NCBI GenBank assembly: GCA_964030475.1
Contig: CAXIPT010000008.1
Location: 2,974,937-3,038,936 of the forward strand
DNA: 64,000 nt
Direction: 5' to 3'
DNA from: Tethya wilhelma
Lineage: Eukaryota > Porifera > Demospongiae > Tethyida > Tethyidae
Positions 44,954 to 56,821 of the stretch are shown here, in pieces; the stretch's first letter is position 1; the number at the start of each line of letters is the position of its first letter. The translations under genes and the position numbers were made by a program. Below the pieces are notes generated by a model. The model was not told where the DNA came from, searched no databases, and saw only the letters and a list, made by a program, of their open reading frames with translations.

Positions 44954-45779
44954 CAGCGTTCTGTCCCTTCCAACAGAGAGGGCTATTCTGCCTGATGGAT
45001 GGACTGCTACACATGTCACCGCATACCTACAGTAACAAGCATCAATATCGTACTAATATAGGTTTTGCTGTGACAACAACAACATAACAACACAACAACA
45101 ACAACATAAACAATTCAATGTAACAATCATGCTCACATACTTGTGTCCCGTGAGCGTATGAAGGTGGTCCCAGCCTCCACCACACTTCCACACACAGATA
45201 GTGCCATCCTCACTAGCACTGATGAGATGAGAGTCCTTGAGGAATGCCAGCCAAGTGATGGAGCCTGGGGAGAAAGATATCACAACACATGTGAATTAGT
45301 AGGAAGTGGCTTAGTCTCACCTTCATGTTGTAATAGAGTACCAGTTTCAATGTGCTTTCGCAAATCATACAACCTAACAGGATTAGAAAGAAAGTAGTCA
45401 ATAAACAGGAAAATGAAATAAGGAATATCATGGAGTCCAGGATACTGCTCAAAACTTTGCTTTCTGTTTTAGATCTATGGTGTACATACTTGATTGTTTC
45501 ATCAGTGCTTCCAGTGGCTAGATAGCGTCCACTAGATGCAACCACCTTCACACAACCAGTGTGATCTCTCTCATTGTACTTCTTCCTCAATCCCTACAAC
45601 CAGACGTACAACCATAGAAGATATATTTATACACTATAATTTCTATGAGAACTTTTTCCATCACAGATATAGCTAGTACAGTAAGTGCCTATGCATACCT
45701 TCTCTTCAGGTGCCAGTACGTCAAATGAAAGACCATTGATTGTGCCATCATAAGTACCCACCACTATCTCCAACTCCAT
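43279..45779 (-). CDS. PAK1IP1: PAK1-interacting protein 1 (WD40 ribosome-biogenesis factor)
   Basis: Twelve exons join in frame to 433 codons: 45699-45779, 45490-45593, 45321-45373, 45141-45264, 44952-45026, 44749-44801, 44556-44638, 44343-44405, 44151-44248, 43984-44077, 43707-43821 and 43279-43637. The start MELEIVVGTYDG and WD blades (SGRYLATGSTDETIK, SHLISASEDGTICVWK, HPSGRIALSVGRDRTLRTWD, NEFLFSASSDGCVKVWKLD) follow animal PAK1IP1 closely. A Lys-rich C-terminal tail (KRKRKKKATRD, KKLKKKVKG) fits nucleolar targeting. Known role: 60S ribosomal subunit assembly, and originally described as binding PAK1. All introns are short and GT-AG. Exon 5's donor is the first GT of a GT microsatellite. 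The gene is convergent with the RTX gene and divergent from the ARAP-like gene. Confidence 0.93.
44912..44951 (+). repeat. CA/GT microsatellite abutting PAK1IP1 exon 5
   Basis: About 20 CA units on plus. On the gene strand the exon ends CTGAG and the GT run starts at once, so the 5' splice site is part of the microsatellite. Confidence 0.9.
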
Positions 45780-46058
45780 ACCCGAGTGAATATGAGCCAC
45801 GTGGGTGGTTGGACACGCCCACGCCAACGTCACGTGATATAGGGGTGTGCTCTTATACACCCTAATTAGTGCTGATTAAAATTCTCTAGCAGCTGGTTTA
45901 TCGTCTTTGGTGACGATAGTGGGCGAAAAGACAGAAGTACCTTTAATACTAGTGTGACGTTGCTTTCGAAGCTATAAGAGAGCTAAGCAGCAGAGCAAGA
46001 CTGCTGAAATAACTCGTACAGGCAGCAGCAGGTCAACATAATATCCGAGACCCAAAAG
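45780..46058. promoter_or_regulatory. Bidirectional promoter region with probable ARAP 5' UTR exon
   Basis: It lies between the PAK1IP1 start (minus) and a possible leader exon on plus ending CCCAAAAG|GTAAGCC (46058/46059). It contains a CACGTGA E-box-like site at 45832 and a second CCACGTGG at 45797. The leader exon is assigned from the donor signal only. Confidence 0.4.
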
Positions 46059-46552
46059 GTAAGCCACATGAACCCCCTCCCATGTGCAATTGTCATGAAG
46101 TTATCCATTTTATGTTCGACTCAAGTAGTAGCAGAAGTAGTGAAAAGGTTGTGCGTGTGTGTGTGTGTTTGTTGTGTTCTTAGGAGTATGTTATTTTCAA
46201 TTGTCTTCACTATCAGTTACAGTTGTTTCATAAAAAATACACACTGACTCTTTTGACTGCATCATGATTTGAGAATTTTTCATTGTGTGCACTCCAACAC
46301 TTTCCAGAAAAATTGCTGAAAACCAATATTTCATGTGAAGTCTCTTCATCTGCTCGTATTGTGTCTGTAGTCTGGTTGTATTTGTGGTTCCATCTGTCCT
46401 TTGTTTGCGTTTGGTTTGAAAACAAATCTCTGTTTTGCTTTGGCAAAAGTAATCCGTTTCTAGCTTAGATAATCTGTGCATCAGCTGGTTCTAGAAAGAC
46501 TAATGTAAATTACATTGACTTTATGCATGTGTCCAAATTATTTTGAATCTAA

Positions 46553-46840
46553 TCACTGACTGTGACATGTGAGTACTTTAATTGGAAGTACATCAATATT
46601 CATAGTGTATTCATGTGTATCCCTCCCACTACAAGGGCCAAATATATCGAGGGCTGTTAGCAGCTCACGAGGCAGCTGTGGCATGAGCATGGCAATGAGG
46701 GTGTGTGTCTTGTTATTGTAGCGGTGTAGGATTGGTTTTACCATGCAGAGGCAGACCAGTGGTACAACCAAGATGGTCTGTGGAGTTTTGGACCAAGAGT
46801 CCATAACAATGTCTCCTGTTTGGACATATTGTTCAACCAT
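46553..46840 (-). pseudogene. Possible Ty3/gypsy-type integrase relic
   Basis: The minus-strand frame has CLCMVKPILH and then LPRELLTALDIFGPCSGRDT followed by HEYTMNIDVLPIK. This resembles the end of the integrase zinc finger and the start of the core (P.E.V.iDi.GP.....YilviiD). The frame is short, lacks the DNG and E motifs, and is an old fragment at best. Confidence 0.4.
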
Positions 46841-47747
46841 AGTATATAGTGTGTGGCTCTTTTGTTGCTTGTGAATGGCTAGTGTTTGGAATTGAGCTTC
46901 TTCCCTCTCTTTACTGGAAGAGAATGAGTGTTTTGCACCATCAGTCTAGCAAGCAGTGAGTTATGTGTTATTGTGCCTATATAGCAGAGCCTGCCTCACC
47001 TAAGTAGCTTCAGATGCGGGCCATTGTGTTGTGTTGTGATACCACTGACCACTGGCTTGACCATTTTTGTAGCTGTTAATCAGTTGTACTCAAGGAGCCA
47101 TCTACTGCCTGGCTTATCATCAGTAACATGAGACGCTGTGTTATGGTAAGGTATTTGAGGTCGAATGACGTCTTACTTCATGTCCTGTGTGTGTACTAGT
47201 TGAAACGGTTCAAGTGAATGCCTCTATTGAATGGAGGATCTTATTAGCACAGTATATAGTTACACCTGTTTATGTGGGTATGGTCTTTGTGCTTGCATTA
47301 CATGTGTTGGTGAAGAGGTCCTATTGAGGTTTGGTATTAACTATACTAGCTATGGTTCGTACTACCCATCTCACTCGTACAGCCCTTCTGGGATTTTATA
47401 CACTTCTTCAATCTTTGTAAATTATCTATAGTGTGTATGCTATAATTGAAAGCTTCCTATAGCTTTACTACACTCAATCTTGTACGTCTGAACACCTACT
47501 GGACACAATGAGTGTATTGATGTGTGGTGTGTACTTGGTACTAGCTATTATCACACACTATGTAACAGTTGTGCGATCAACTGCTAGCTAGATGTTGTAG
47601 CGTAGATGTGGAATGTTGAAAGCATAGCTATTGTGTTATCAACTTTCACATTAAGTGGTGGTTACATTATAGCCTGTAAGCCAGACCCTCCCTGCTTGGC
47701 TTATTTGTTAGCATTTCACTAGTTTACAACATCAATGCTATGCACTA

Positions 47748-47812
47748 GCCTCGTCCCCAGGCTCCTCCCTTCTTGAAAAATAAGGAGGGAGAGGTAACGT
47801 TTGATGTAATGA
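47748..47812. repeat. M1 foldback fragment
   Basis: TAGCCTCGTCCCCAGGCTCC followed by TCCC...AAAAATAAGGAGGGAGAGG matches one end of the full element at 59291. The opposite end was not found. Confidence 0.6.
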
Positions 47813-48604
47813 GCACGTATGCCTGGACATAATATTATGATGAAAATTCTAAGCACAAATATCTCAACTCTGGTGTGGAGTATAAGAGAATTACCTATTG
47901 TTCCAATAGCATGCTTAGATGTAATGCATAATCCATTAAATGTGTGTGAGGTGCATTAGCTTTGAGTGATGTGTTGGATCGATCGTGCTCCTTGGCTAGA
48001 TAGGTCAGCAGCATTCCAAGATCCATGCCTCCCTTTTCTGTTCTTCCTGTGTGCTCTGGAGATTAACAAACCTCAAGAGAGTCAAAATACTTCAAGCATG
48101 GTGGACATTGCTTGGCAGCCACATAGCACTGTAATAATGCAAACACTGTCCTAATGTTAAAAGAATTGCATTGCAAGCTTGCTGACTCTTCTTCTTAGCA
48201 AAGTCTATAAATACACACAATCTAGAAATGGTGTTCTCTCTGCTTTTTTTTTTCATTGTGTTGGCAATGCTACACATACACCTTATTTGTTTGTGTTTAC
48301 TGTTTCAAGTGTATACACTTGAGAGTTGAATTCTGTGTGGTTCTGTATGTCATGGGTTGTATGTGTGTGTGTGTGTGTGTATGAAATACCGAAGAGTACT
48401 AATTGATCCCTATCATTAGTAGTATGCTGGTCAGATTAAGGCCCCACAGTTTCAATAGGAATTGAATGGGTAATTATTTTTGTAGCGTTAACATTTGGAG
48501 CAAGAAGCTGAGCATTTCATATACCGGTCTCAATGTCATAGTGTTATGTGTATTATGTCTTGTGGATGCACAATCACTCAATCTGTTGTGTGATTCGGTT
48601 AGAC

Positions 48605-48629
48605 TGTGTGTGTGTGTGTGTGTGTGTAN
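48605..48629 (+). repeat. GT microsatellite ending at an N
   Basis: The TGTG run is followed by AN and immediately by ARAP coding sequence. Repeat collapse probably caused the gap, so sequence may be missing here. Confidence 0.75.
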
Positions 48630-49238
48630 ACTTGAACCGTCTTCATCGTGCTCTTGAGAGATTGAAGACCGAACACGGCCCACCATCGCTGGTTGTTGAA
48701 GGAGGAGGAGGTGGTGTGGATTCAGTTGAAGTGGACGGACCGAGGCAGGTTGAGTCTCAAACCCTGACTGTGTCGGGTATCTCTTCTAATCATGCAACTT
48801 CGAGTGAGTAACCTTGTGCATGTGCCATGTTGTGTTGGTTCATGTAATCTATTATAGTGAATACGCACAAAACTGACATTTGTAATTGCTGAGTATGCCA
48901 AGTATTCTGCAATGTATGTCTTCTTCTGTACAGAAGGTGAGAGGAACCCACCCCCTATCCCTCAACGGAAGTCGATACGGAGGACTGCTGGTTCCCCCGT
49001 CACCCCTCCCTCTACCTCCCCCCTACCAGATGAACCGTCAAGACCGACTCCTGCTAATCAGGTGGCTCCCCCTCCCGTGAAGCCTCGTCAGCAAAGCTTA
49101 AGGAGAAGATCTCCGTCTCCAAGATCAGGTGCAGTGTCTTGTATGTGACATCAATAGGTTAATGGGTGGGTGCGTAATTGTAAAATTGATGGGCTTCTGT
49201 GGTAATTAGTAGTCATTTCTCAGCTTAGACCCTGAGAG

Positions 49239-49293
<55 letters not shown>

Positions 49294-52200
49294 CTTAGAT
49301 TTGCACTAGTAAAGTACATCCTGTAGCCTTGTCCCCAGGCCTCTTTCTCCTTAAAAGATAGCAAGGAGAGGCTGGCCTGGGGACTAGGCTTCTCTTAAGT
49401 GAATGTTTATTTACTGTATAATGTGTGTTGGTGTTTCTCTAGGTGGTAGTGAAGGGGAGGAAATGAAACCAGCTCAGGTGGAGCCTCAACTCTCTCCCAT
49501 TCCTCAGTCTCCAATGACAGGAGCTGTGGAAAAGGAGCCCGACTTCTCCATGGCTGTCCCACCTAACCTCACCAACAGCCATCCTCCTGGCGACAACAGT
49601 GCAGTCAGTATGCCTGTGAGCCATCAACCCACTCAGACCTCCTCGTCTGCTGATGCCAAAGTGAAGGCTGCTACATTAGACAATAGACCAGTTCCTAAAC
49701 CTAAGCCCAGACCCAAACCATCTCCTAGGCACAAAACATTGTCAAGTACCCAAATGCGGGAAATACAAAGTGATCGGAAGTCACCTCAACCACTTTCAAC
49801 AGCACCTGTAGCAGTGGATGCAACTCCACCTGCTGTACAAGTGACTCAATCTGTTGAGACCAATCACATCAATCCTCCATCCAACTCTGTAAGTGAACGT
49901 GCGGTGACACATGAAGAAAAGGCTGAGGAACCAATCACCTCTCCCGTCGATCAAACACCACCTGCTCTACCGCCGAAGAAATCTTCTGCTCACAAAACGA
50001 ATGTAATTATTCCTGAAGATGATGTTGAGTTTGAACTAGAAAATGTTGAATTTGAGTTGGAAAATGTTCCGATACCTGTAGAAGTAGGCAATCAACCCAT
50101 ATCTGAACCTGGAACAGTGATTCCAGCATTGCCTAGTAAAGACGAAGCTCCTCTTTCTGTCAGTGATACTAGCACTATGATAAGCAATGAACCAGAAATG
50201 ACTAGAAAACCCTCTCCACCATTTACCAATGATCCTACCGCTGCTAACAATACCCTTTCTAGTCCCACTAACAATGCTCAAGACTTCTTGCCTCCTCTGC
50301 CACCAAAGAGCCCCCACATGAACAGAGGTGTTGTTGAGTCACCTGTGAATGCTAACACTCCTCCCCTCCCGAGAAGGGACACAGGTCCTCCATCTTGGTC
50401 ACCGCCACCACCAGACTTCCCTCCTCCTCGATTCCCGGGAAATGCTCCAATACTAGTAGAAGACCAGGGCCCTTCTTTGGTAGACCGTGGTCTTGATCAG
50501 GTTTTGGACCCAGTTCCTCCAATATTGGAACACGATCTCATTTCGAATCCTCACCAGCATGTTGTTGATCGCACTCCTCCTGTATTGGAAGAAACACCAC
50601 CTCCAGTACCAGGACACTCTAGTCCAATGGCAGTGAGACGGACCAGTGGAGGGGAAGGTCCGCCACCTCCAGTACCAGGACACTCCAGTCCAAAGCCCGT
50701 CAGACAGACCACTGATGCACCACCTCCAGTACCAGGACACTGTAGTCCAATGGCAATGAGACGGACCAGTGGAGGCGAAGGCCCGCCACCTCCAGTACCA
50801 GGACACTCCAGTCCAACGGTAGCGAGACAGACCAGTGGAGGTGAGGCCCCTCCACCCCCTCCTCCTAGAACCACCACACTCTCTCCTGCTTATGGGAGGA
50901 CCTCTTTGGAAGAAAACAGAACACCGATACAACCAGAGGACAATACACAGAAGTTGGCAGTATCAAATCCGTCAAACTGGGTCGCATTTGATGATGACTC
51001 TGACTCAGATCAGGACAACCAGGATGAAATATCGATGCCTCTACTGCCTCCGAAAGAGGCCCACAACCTTCCCCCACCTCCTCCTCCCATCACAGAGGAC
51101 GACTACCCACAGACAACAGACAGTGGTGAATACACCGACAGCGAAGAGGAAGGCCCCTTAATGAGCATCCAATCATCTCAAATCAGATCGCACACAGACG
51201 ATGACAATCAAATGTCCCTAGCTCCTCCTTCGGGCTACCCCGAGCTAGGTAACGACAGCACCCCACCATCATCAGCCGAATGCTCACCAGTACACCATCG
51301 GACTACACTCGTGCGACAGCAAATATCTCCGCTGGATAGGAACACCAATGATGATATGATACTGGTGTCACCGTCTGTTGATAGGGATGCCGACTACATA
51401 AACCAAGATGCTATTGATGAGGTGAATGTAACAGGGCCAGGAGCTGCCGGAGATGACTACATGAATCAGGACGCCATTGATCAGGCTCTGGAGGATGAGG
51501 ATGAGGAATTTGAGACCGAGAAGAGCATGAATCGAGAGAGGTTCACAATCAAAGGTACCGCTATGATAAAATCACGTACTCTAAGTCTTGAGCAAAATAC
51601 GGGCGGTTTCGATAGGGACTACGAAAATCAAGAAGTGTTAGACGAAGACATTATTCCTTTTCTCACAACTGGTTCATCTTCTATCCCCGGTGAGCCATAC
51701 CCTCAGAGTGAGACTCCTAACTTTGATACCCTCAAGACGAACCAAGCACCACCTCAGTTTGGTGACACCACACCGAGGCCTGCTACAATGGACCTTGGAC
51801 AGGGAGATAGACTGGATGTTGCACCGTCGATAAGCAGTGCTTCTGAGACTCCATCGCCAGAGCTGCTGCTAATGTCACCGGATGGGCTAGAGACCACGCT
51901 TGATTTTGGACGTAGAACACCTCAATCACCTGGTCAACAGCAGCTGGACGTGCAGTCGAGAACCTACCCTCGGAGTGCATCTTCAGTTTCAAATATGTCG
52001 CGACCGACCTTGTCTAACAGACAAAAGGCACACTTGGTACCTCTGAGAGATGGTAGCAGCCCCGGTGGAGATGACCAGTTCAATGAACTTGATGGAGTAA
52101 GTTGCGTTTAAAGGTGTATTACCATAGCCTCATACCCAGGCTCCTCCCTTGTGAATAGTTCCTTCAAAAATAAAGAGGGCTAGAGATAGTTTTCGAAGGA

Positions 52201-55200
52201 GGAGCCTGGACACGAGGCTTATTACCACAGAAAGGTTATTGAGTGAAAATTGAATGTGATATATGGCATTATCTTCTAGGCTCGTGTTTTTAGAACGGCT
52301 GGGACATTTGCTGGTGTGGATTCAGGTGTTAAGAGACCAGACCTTATGAGAAGGTTTAAATCCGAAGATACTGCCAGCAATATAATGAATAGGAGGTGAG
52401 ACATAGAGTGCTTGCTGGGATACCGACTCTTGCATGATGTTATATGTCTGTTGGTTTGTAGGTCAATGGAAGGTGGGCTCAGCGATTCTGTGGTAAGTTT
52501 GAATTTTGTAAAAATTACTTATCATGTTGGGTGGCTTGTTCAGTAATGACTTTGGCTGCCAACCCATGGGTAGGCAGTTCGAGTCCCTCCAGTGCCATAG
52601 ATTTTCTTTCAAGCTGTACCTGTAAAAAGACAAAATTTAAAAATTAATGTATAGTCATGTGTATAAACTATGTCTGTATTTGGATTGGTCACTCCATGTT
52701 ATGGCAAGGTGTCTGCACCTCCTCCCCTCTTTCATTATTCACAGCTCCTGCACCCTGGATATAGCAGACATGACTCGGAAAGTCTTAACCATGTAAGTTG
52801 ATCTCTATAATATTATATTTAGCAATGAGAATTAAAGCACTTGAGAATTAAAGCACTTGACCTTAACATGTAAGACATGGCGACCACATGTGGGAGAGCA
52901 CCAAGTGCCCCACTATCAATGGAACTAGTAGCCATATTGGTGTGCAGGAAGTTGCTGTGGATCAGTTGTGAATTAAGTATAATTAATTGTTGTTGTCATA
53001 TCCAGATGAAAGGTCAGGTAGTACATTGTCACATCAGTACAGTGTCATACATATGCATCCTTGCATTAATAAACCATATCCTGGTAAAGTAATATCCATG
53101 TGTTGGTCGTACCTAGAACTTCTGTCTAGTGTTGTTTGTAATTTCGACTGCCATTACCATTTCAAGGTGTGGCTGTCCATGCATAATTATGCACTGTCAT
53201 TATCTATGATGTAATGGTGTTACCTATGGTTTCTTGAAAACCTAGTGTGCTATATAGTTATAAGAACACTTGCTGGTCTTCTGAAGATCCCCTGCCTAAT
53301 TGGAGCCAATGTTCCTGTTGCCATGCTAGTCAGTGGCAGTGCAACATGTGATTGCAGATCTATGGATGTAAAATTAGCAAAAATACCAGGGTACATGCCC
53401 CTCGACTATGGGTTTTTATTTGAACATCAAATCTTGCAATTATATGATTTATTTGAGTAATGCTAGTTAGTACTAAATATTTATTGCACTTCCAATTGAA
53501 GGTAATGGGCTGTGGGACTCTCACTCATACTTGCACTGTATCCCTCCACATTCCCTGTTGCAAATATTCACGTCTCCAATCTTTTGCAAACGAATAATGT
53601 TTGCATTGGACCCTGCTGTGCTAAATTGAATAATGCCAGGAAGTGGCAGTCAGAAGATACAGGAAGCCATGTGAAAGATTAGCTACTAGCCTTTTTAGTA
53701 GTGAAACCCACTACTTCCTGTTGCTATACATTAGCATGGTCAATTATGTACTCGTGCAATACCAGAATCTGATATATATACCTACGTATTAAAAAGGCTG
53801 TGCAAATGACAATGAGTGTCAGCTTTGTTTCAAAGAAATTTTGCTATAAATTTAGTATAGTCCAGATCATTAGCAGTCTTTAGAACTATTTCTCAAATCA
53901 TCAAGTTTGTGACAGAACCAGCAGAACTATAAATAGCTTAGTAGTAAAGGCAGTCAACCTCCAGCAAATATCCAGCTATTCTTGATATTATGGAAACTCT
54001 AATTCAAGACCCAATTCCCCTCAACATGCATCTACCTGGCTACAACCAAGTTGTGTCAGACTCACCCATGGACCTGGTGGCACTACAGAAGAATCTTGAG
54101 TACATTTCTCACTGTAGCCCCTCACACAGCAGAAGCAGTAGCCAAGTGTCTTCCAGTCCAACTAGCACCACCAGCTCCTCCATGAGCCCCCTCTCAAGCA
54201 GCCCTGACATTGCCAGACACCCCTCCATTCATGCTATCATGCCCACAGCAGAGAAAATGAAGGCTGGCCTCTTACTACAGGTCATTCATATACCTGAGAG
54301 TGTGTGGACTTGTCTGTCTGATAAATTATGTAGCATTTGCCCAGCTGATTTGGTTGGTCTGATACAAAATTATAAGTAATAGTTGGCAGTGTGTCCAGTT
54401 GGAGAACACCTCCTATTTGCCTTTCCTCAAGTTCTATCGTTTTCATTCTCTGTACAAACTCAGTGAGCCTAAAACAATGCTTGAGTGTTGCATCTTTAGT
54501 AGTTCCACCAGTGGCAAGACTACATTGCCTAGCCATTGGCCTACTGGTGAGAGATTTATCTTAAGCAATAGGGGGGTTCTTGAAATATAGTGGGTTTGTT
54601 ACAAGTGTGTACTTGCATTTGTGTAGTACACTCTTTTGAACTGTTATTATTGTTGTTGTTTAGTACTTTCTGTTTATCGCTACTGTGTTTATTAGAGGGT
54701 AAGAAACAACACTCAAGATGTGACTTTGGTAATGTACCAAAAGTGCAAGGGTTGTTGTTGTAAACAAGAGATGCTAACAGCTGCATCGGTAGCATTATGT
54801 AATGAGCTTCTTTCCTTAGCTGCTTGCTTTTCACTGCAGTGACTTCTGTTGGCCCTTACATTAGTAGTACCCTCAATACAGTGCATGCATGGAGTCACAT
54901 ACCAGCACTACATCTCTAGTCTACTGGAGTCGTTCTGGCTTCTTGATTCGCTGGCAAATGCATAATAATTATTGCTTGCAAAACTCCCTTGGTATGTGTA
55001 TAACCTTAAACTTTAGGGGTAGCCACTGAGGCAGTAAGAACTTGTCTGTCATCTTTTGTGTGTTGTGTTATGTGTGTTTATTGTTATTATTGGTGTTGTT
55101 GTTGTCATGTTTGTGAAGGTATGGCCCCCCTCCAGGTTATCTGTTCCAATGGACTTGTAGATCTTTCTCTGATACATCTGTACCCTAGCAACACCCATCT

Positions 55201-55254
55201 GTATCCATGTAGAGATTGCTATAGCTGAACCAGCGTGTCTGATAGCACCACCAC

Positions 55255-55313
<59 letters not shown>

Positions 55314-56777
55314 ACTTGATTGTGTAAATATTTGTGTGCACTCCCATGGTCCTTCCATTCACTTTAGTTCTGTGTGTTTTGGCTATCCCTCCCCCGACTG
55401 TCACTGTCATTGTCACTGTCATGGATACTGTCTTTTCACTATTATACTCAGGTCGTGTTGTGGTGACACACACACACAGCGTGGTGTGGGTTTATATAGC
55501 TATCTCCTATCTTTTACTCTGAGATGAGTCGAGATAGTGTTTTCATTGTTAGCAGACTTTCAGCCTCCCTCCTTCTTAAGTTGTTTTTCTCACCTCTGAC
55601 CCCAATCTACTGAATCCATATTATACTCTAAATCCTTGCCTGAAGCTCAAAAATAGCCAACACAACCTGTTTACTTCCAGTAGCCGCTATCTCCTGCTTT
55701 ATTATGACCTGTTTCCCTCTAAGGTAAAGACTCACTGGGAAGCGATGTACTCACGAAGCAGCATGCATGCTGTATCCCACTGCCACTAGGGTCAGTTGTG
55801 TATGGATGCACCCAGGTGTGGCAGTCGTTGGGAAGTGGTTTAATTTCGACGCCAATGACTGTACAACATTTACATGTTCTAAGTACAGTGTAGTACACAT
55901 GTACTACATGTCAAGTATGTGCAAGTGTGTGTCACTTGTTGGGGTTGTAGTTGTATGGTCTCTCTGGAGCATGTGTGCCTGCTCCCTGGCTTCACCAGAT
56001 TCGATTAGAGTGAGTATGTGTTGTTCTTCACTCACCAAAAACAATAGCCACTCTCACACTAAGGAGCCCTGAACAGCCTAACAATTGTAATGGTAGATTT
56101 TGTGGTCCACTCTAAAATTAGGGTCACTGCTGCTTTTCTACACTACATTTTCTACTGCTAGAATCTTCATAGCTTGGTGCAGTGTCTATTGTAGGGCCCT
56201 TCTTCCTGACAAAATTTATGATGTCATTGTTTGACCTGGAAGATGAATTCATGAGTGCAGGGAGGTAGTCTGATTCTTAATGATGTCTGAAAACTTTTGA
56301 GTGGTAGTTCCCTTTGATGTGGGCTCACCTTCCACTTCTGCTCTACTCATTGTTGTAGGAGTTGAGAGTTCCTGTTTTTTTCTTTGATAAAAGTGTTTTT
56401 CCCTCCTGTGGCATATTATATGGATGATGTTACACCTGCCCAATGTGGAGTGTATGTACATGTGTCTGTAAAATTATTACAATAGCTGTGAAATGGTATA
56501 GATGTATCATTGTGACTAGTTTTATTCTCTATTTCACTAGGTTCCAAAAGCGAAAGAAGGATTCCTTTTCAAGAAGGGAGGGTAAGTGAAACTACAATCT
56601 TATTATTATCCCCACATTGAGTGTGAGTGTGAGAGTGGTGGAGTCCCACTAAGGGTATGCACATCTGCTTGGAGCCTGTGGTGTACCATTGGGGTGCTTG
56701 TATAAACAGGCTGTGGGCTTATCTAGGAGGAAAATCTCATGTGTATTGAAATTTGAAGTAGCCACACACCACCCACA

Positions 56778-56821
<44 letters not shown>

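Larger units (their letters stand above)
46059..48628. other. Probable first intron of the ARAP-like gene; transposon debris
   Basis: No coding exon was recognised. It holds a retrotransposon integrase relic (46553-46840), an M1 foldback end (47748), GT microsatellites near 46148, 48361 and 48605, and otherwise unique sequence. A SAM-domain exon expected for ARAP proteins was not found; it could be hidden at the N at 48629. Confidence 0.45.

Noticed and set aside
44825..45087. Cys-Val and Thr-His rich open frames
   Set aside because: Translations of the CA/GT microsatellite; only the 44952-45026 part is a real PAK1IP1 exon on the minus strand.
50453..50932. 159-codon minus-strand frame
   Set aside because: Antisense shadow of the repetitive proline-rich ARAP exon.
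52525..52615. tRNA gene
   Set aside because: The B box is good, but the anticodon and acceptor stems do not pair convincingly and a second diverged copy exists, so a SINE is more likely.
55219..55473. 84-codon frame rich in Arg-Glu repeats
   Set aside because: Produced by the CT/GA microsatellite at 55259-55312.
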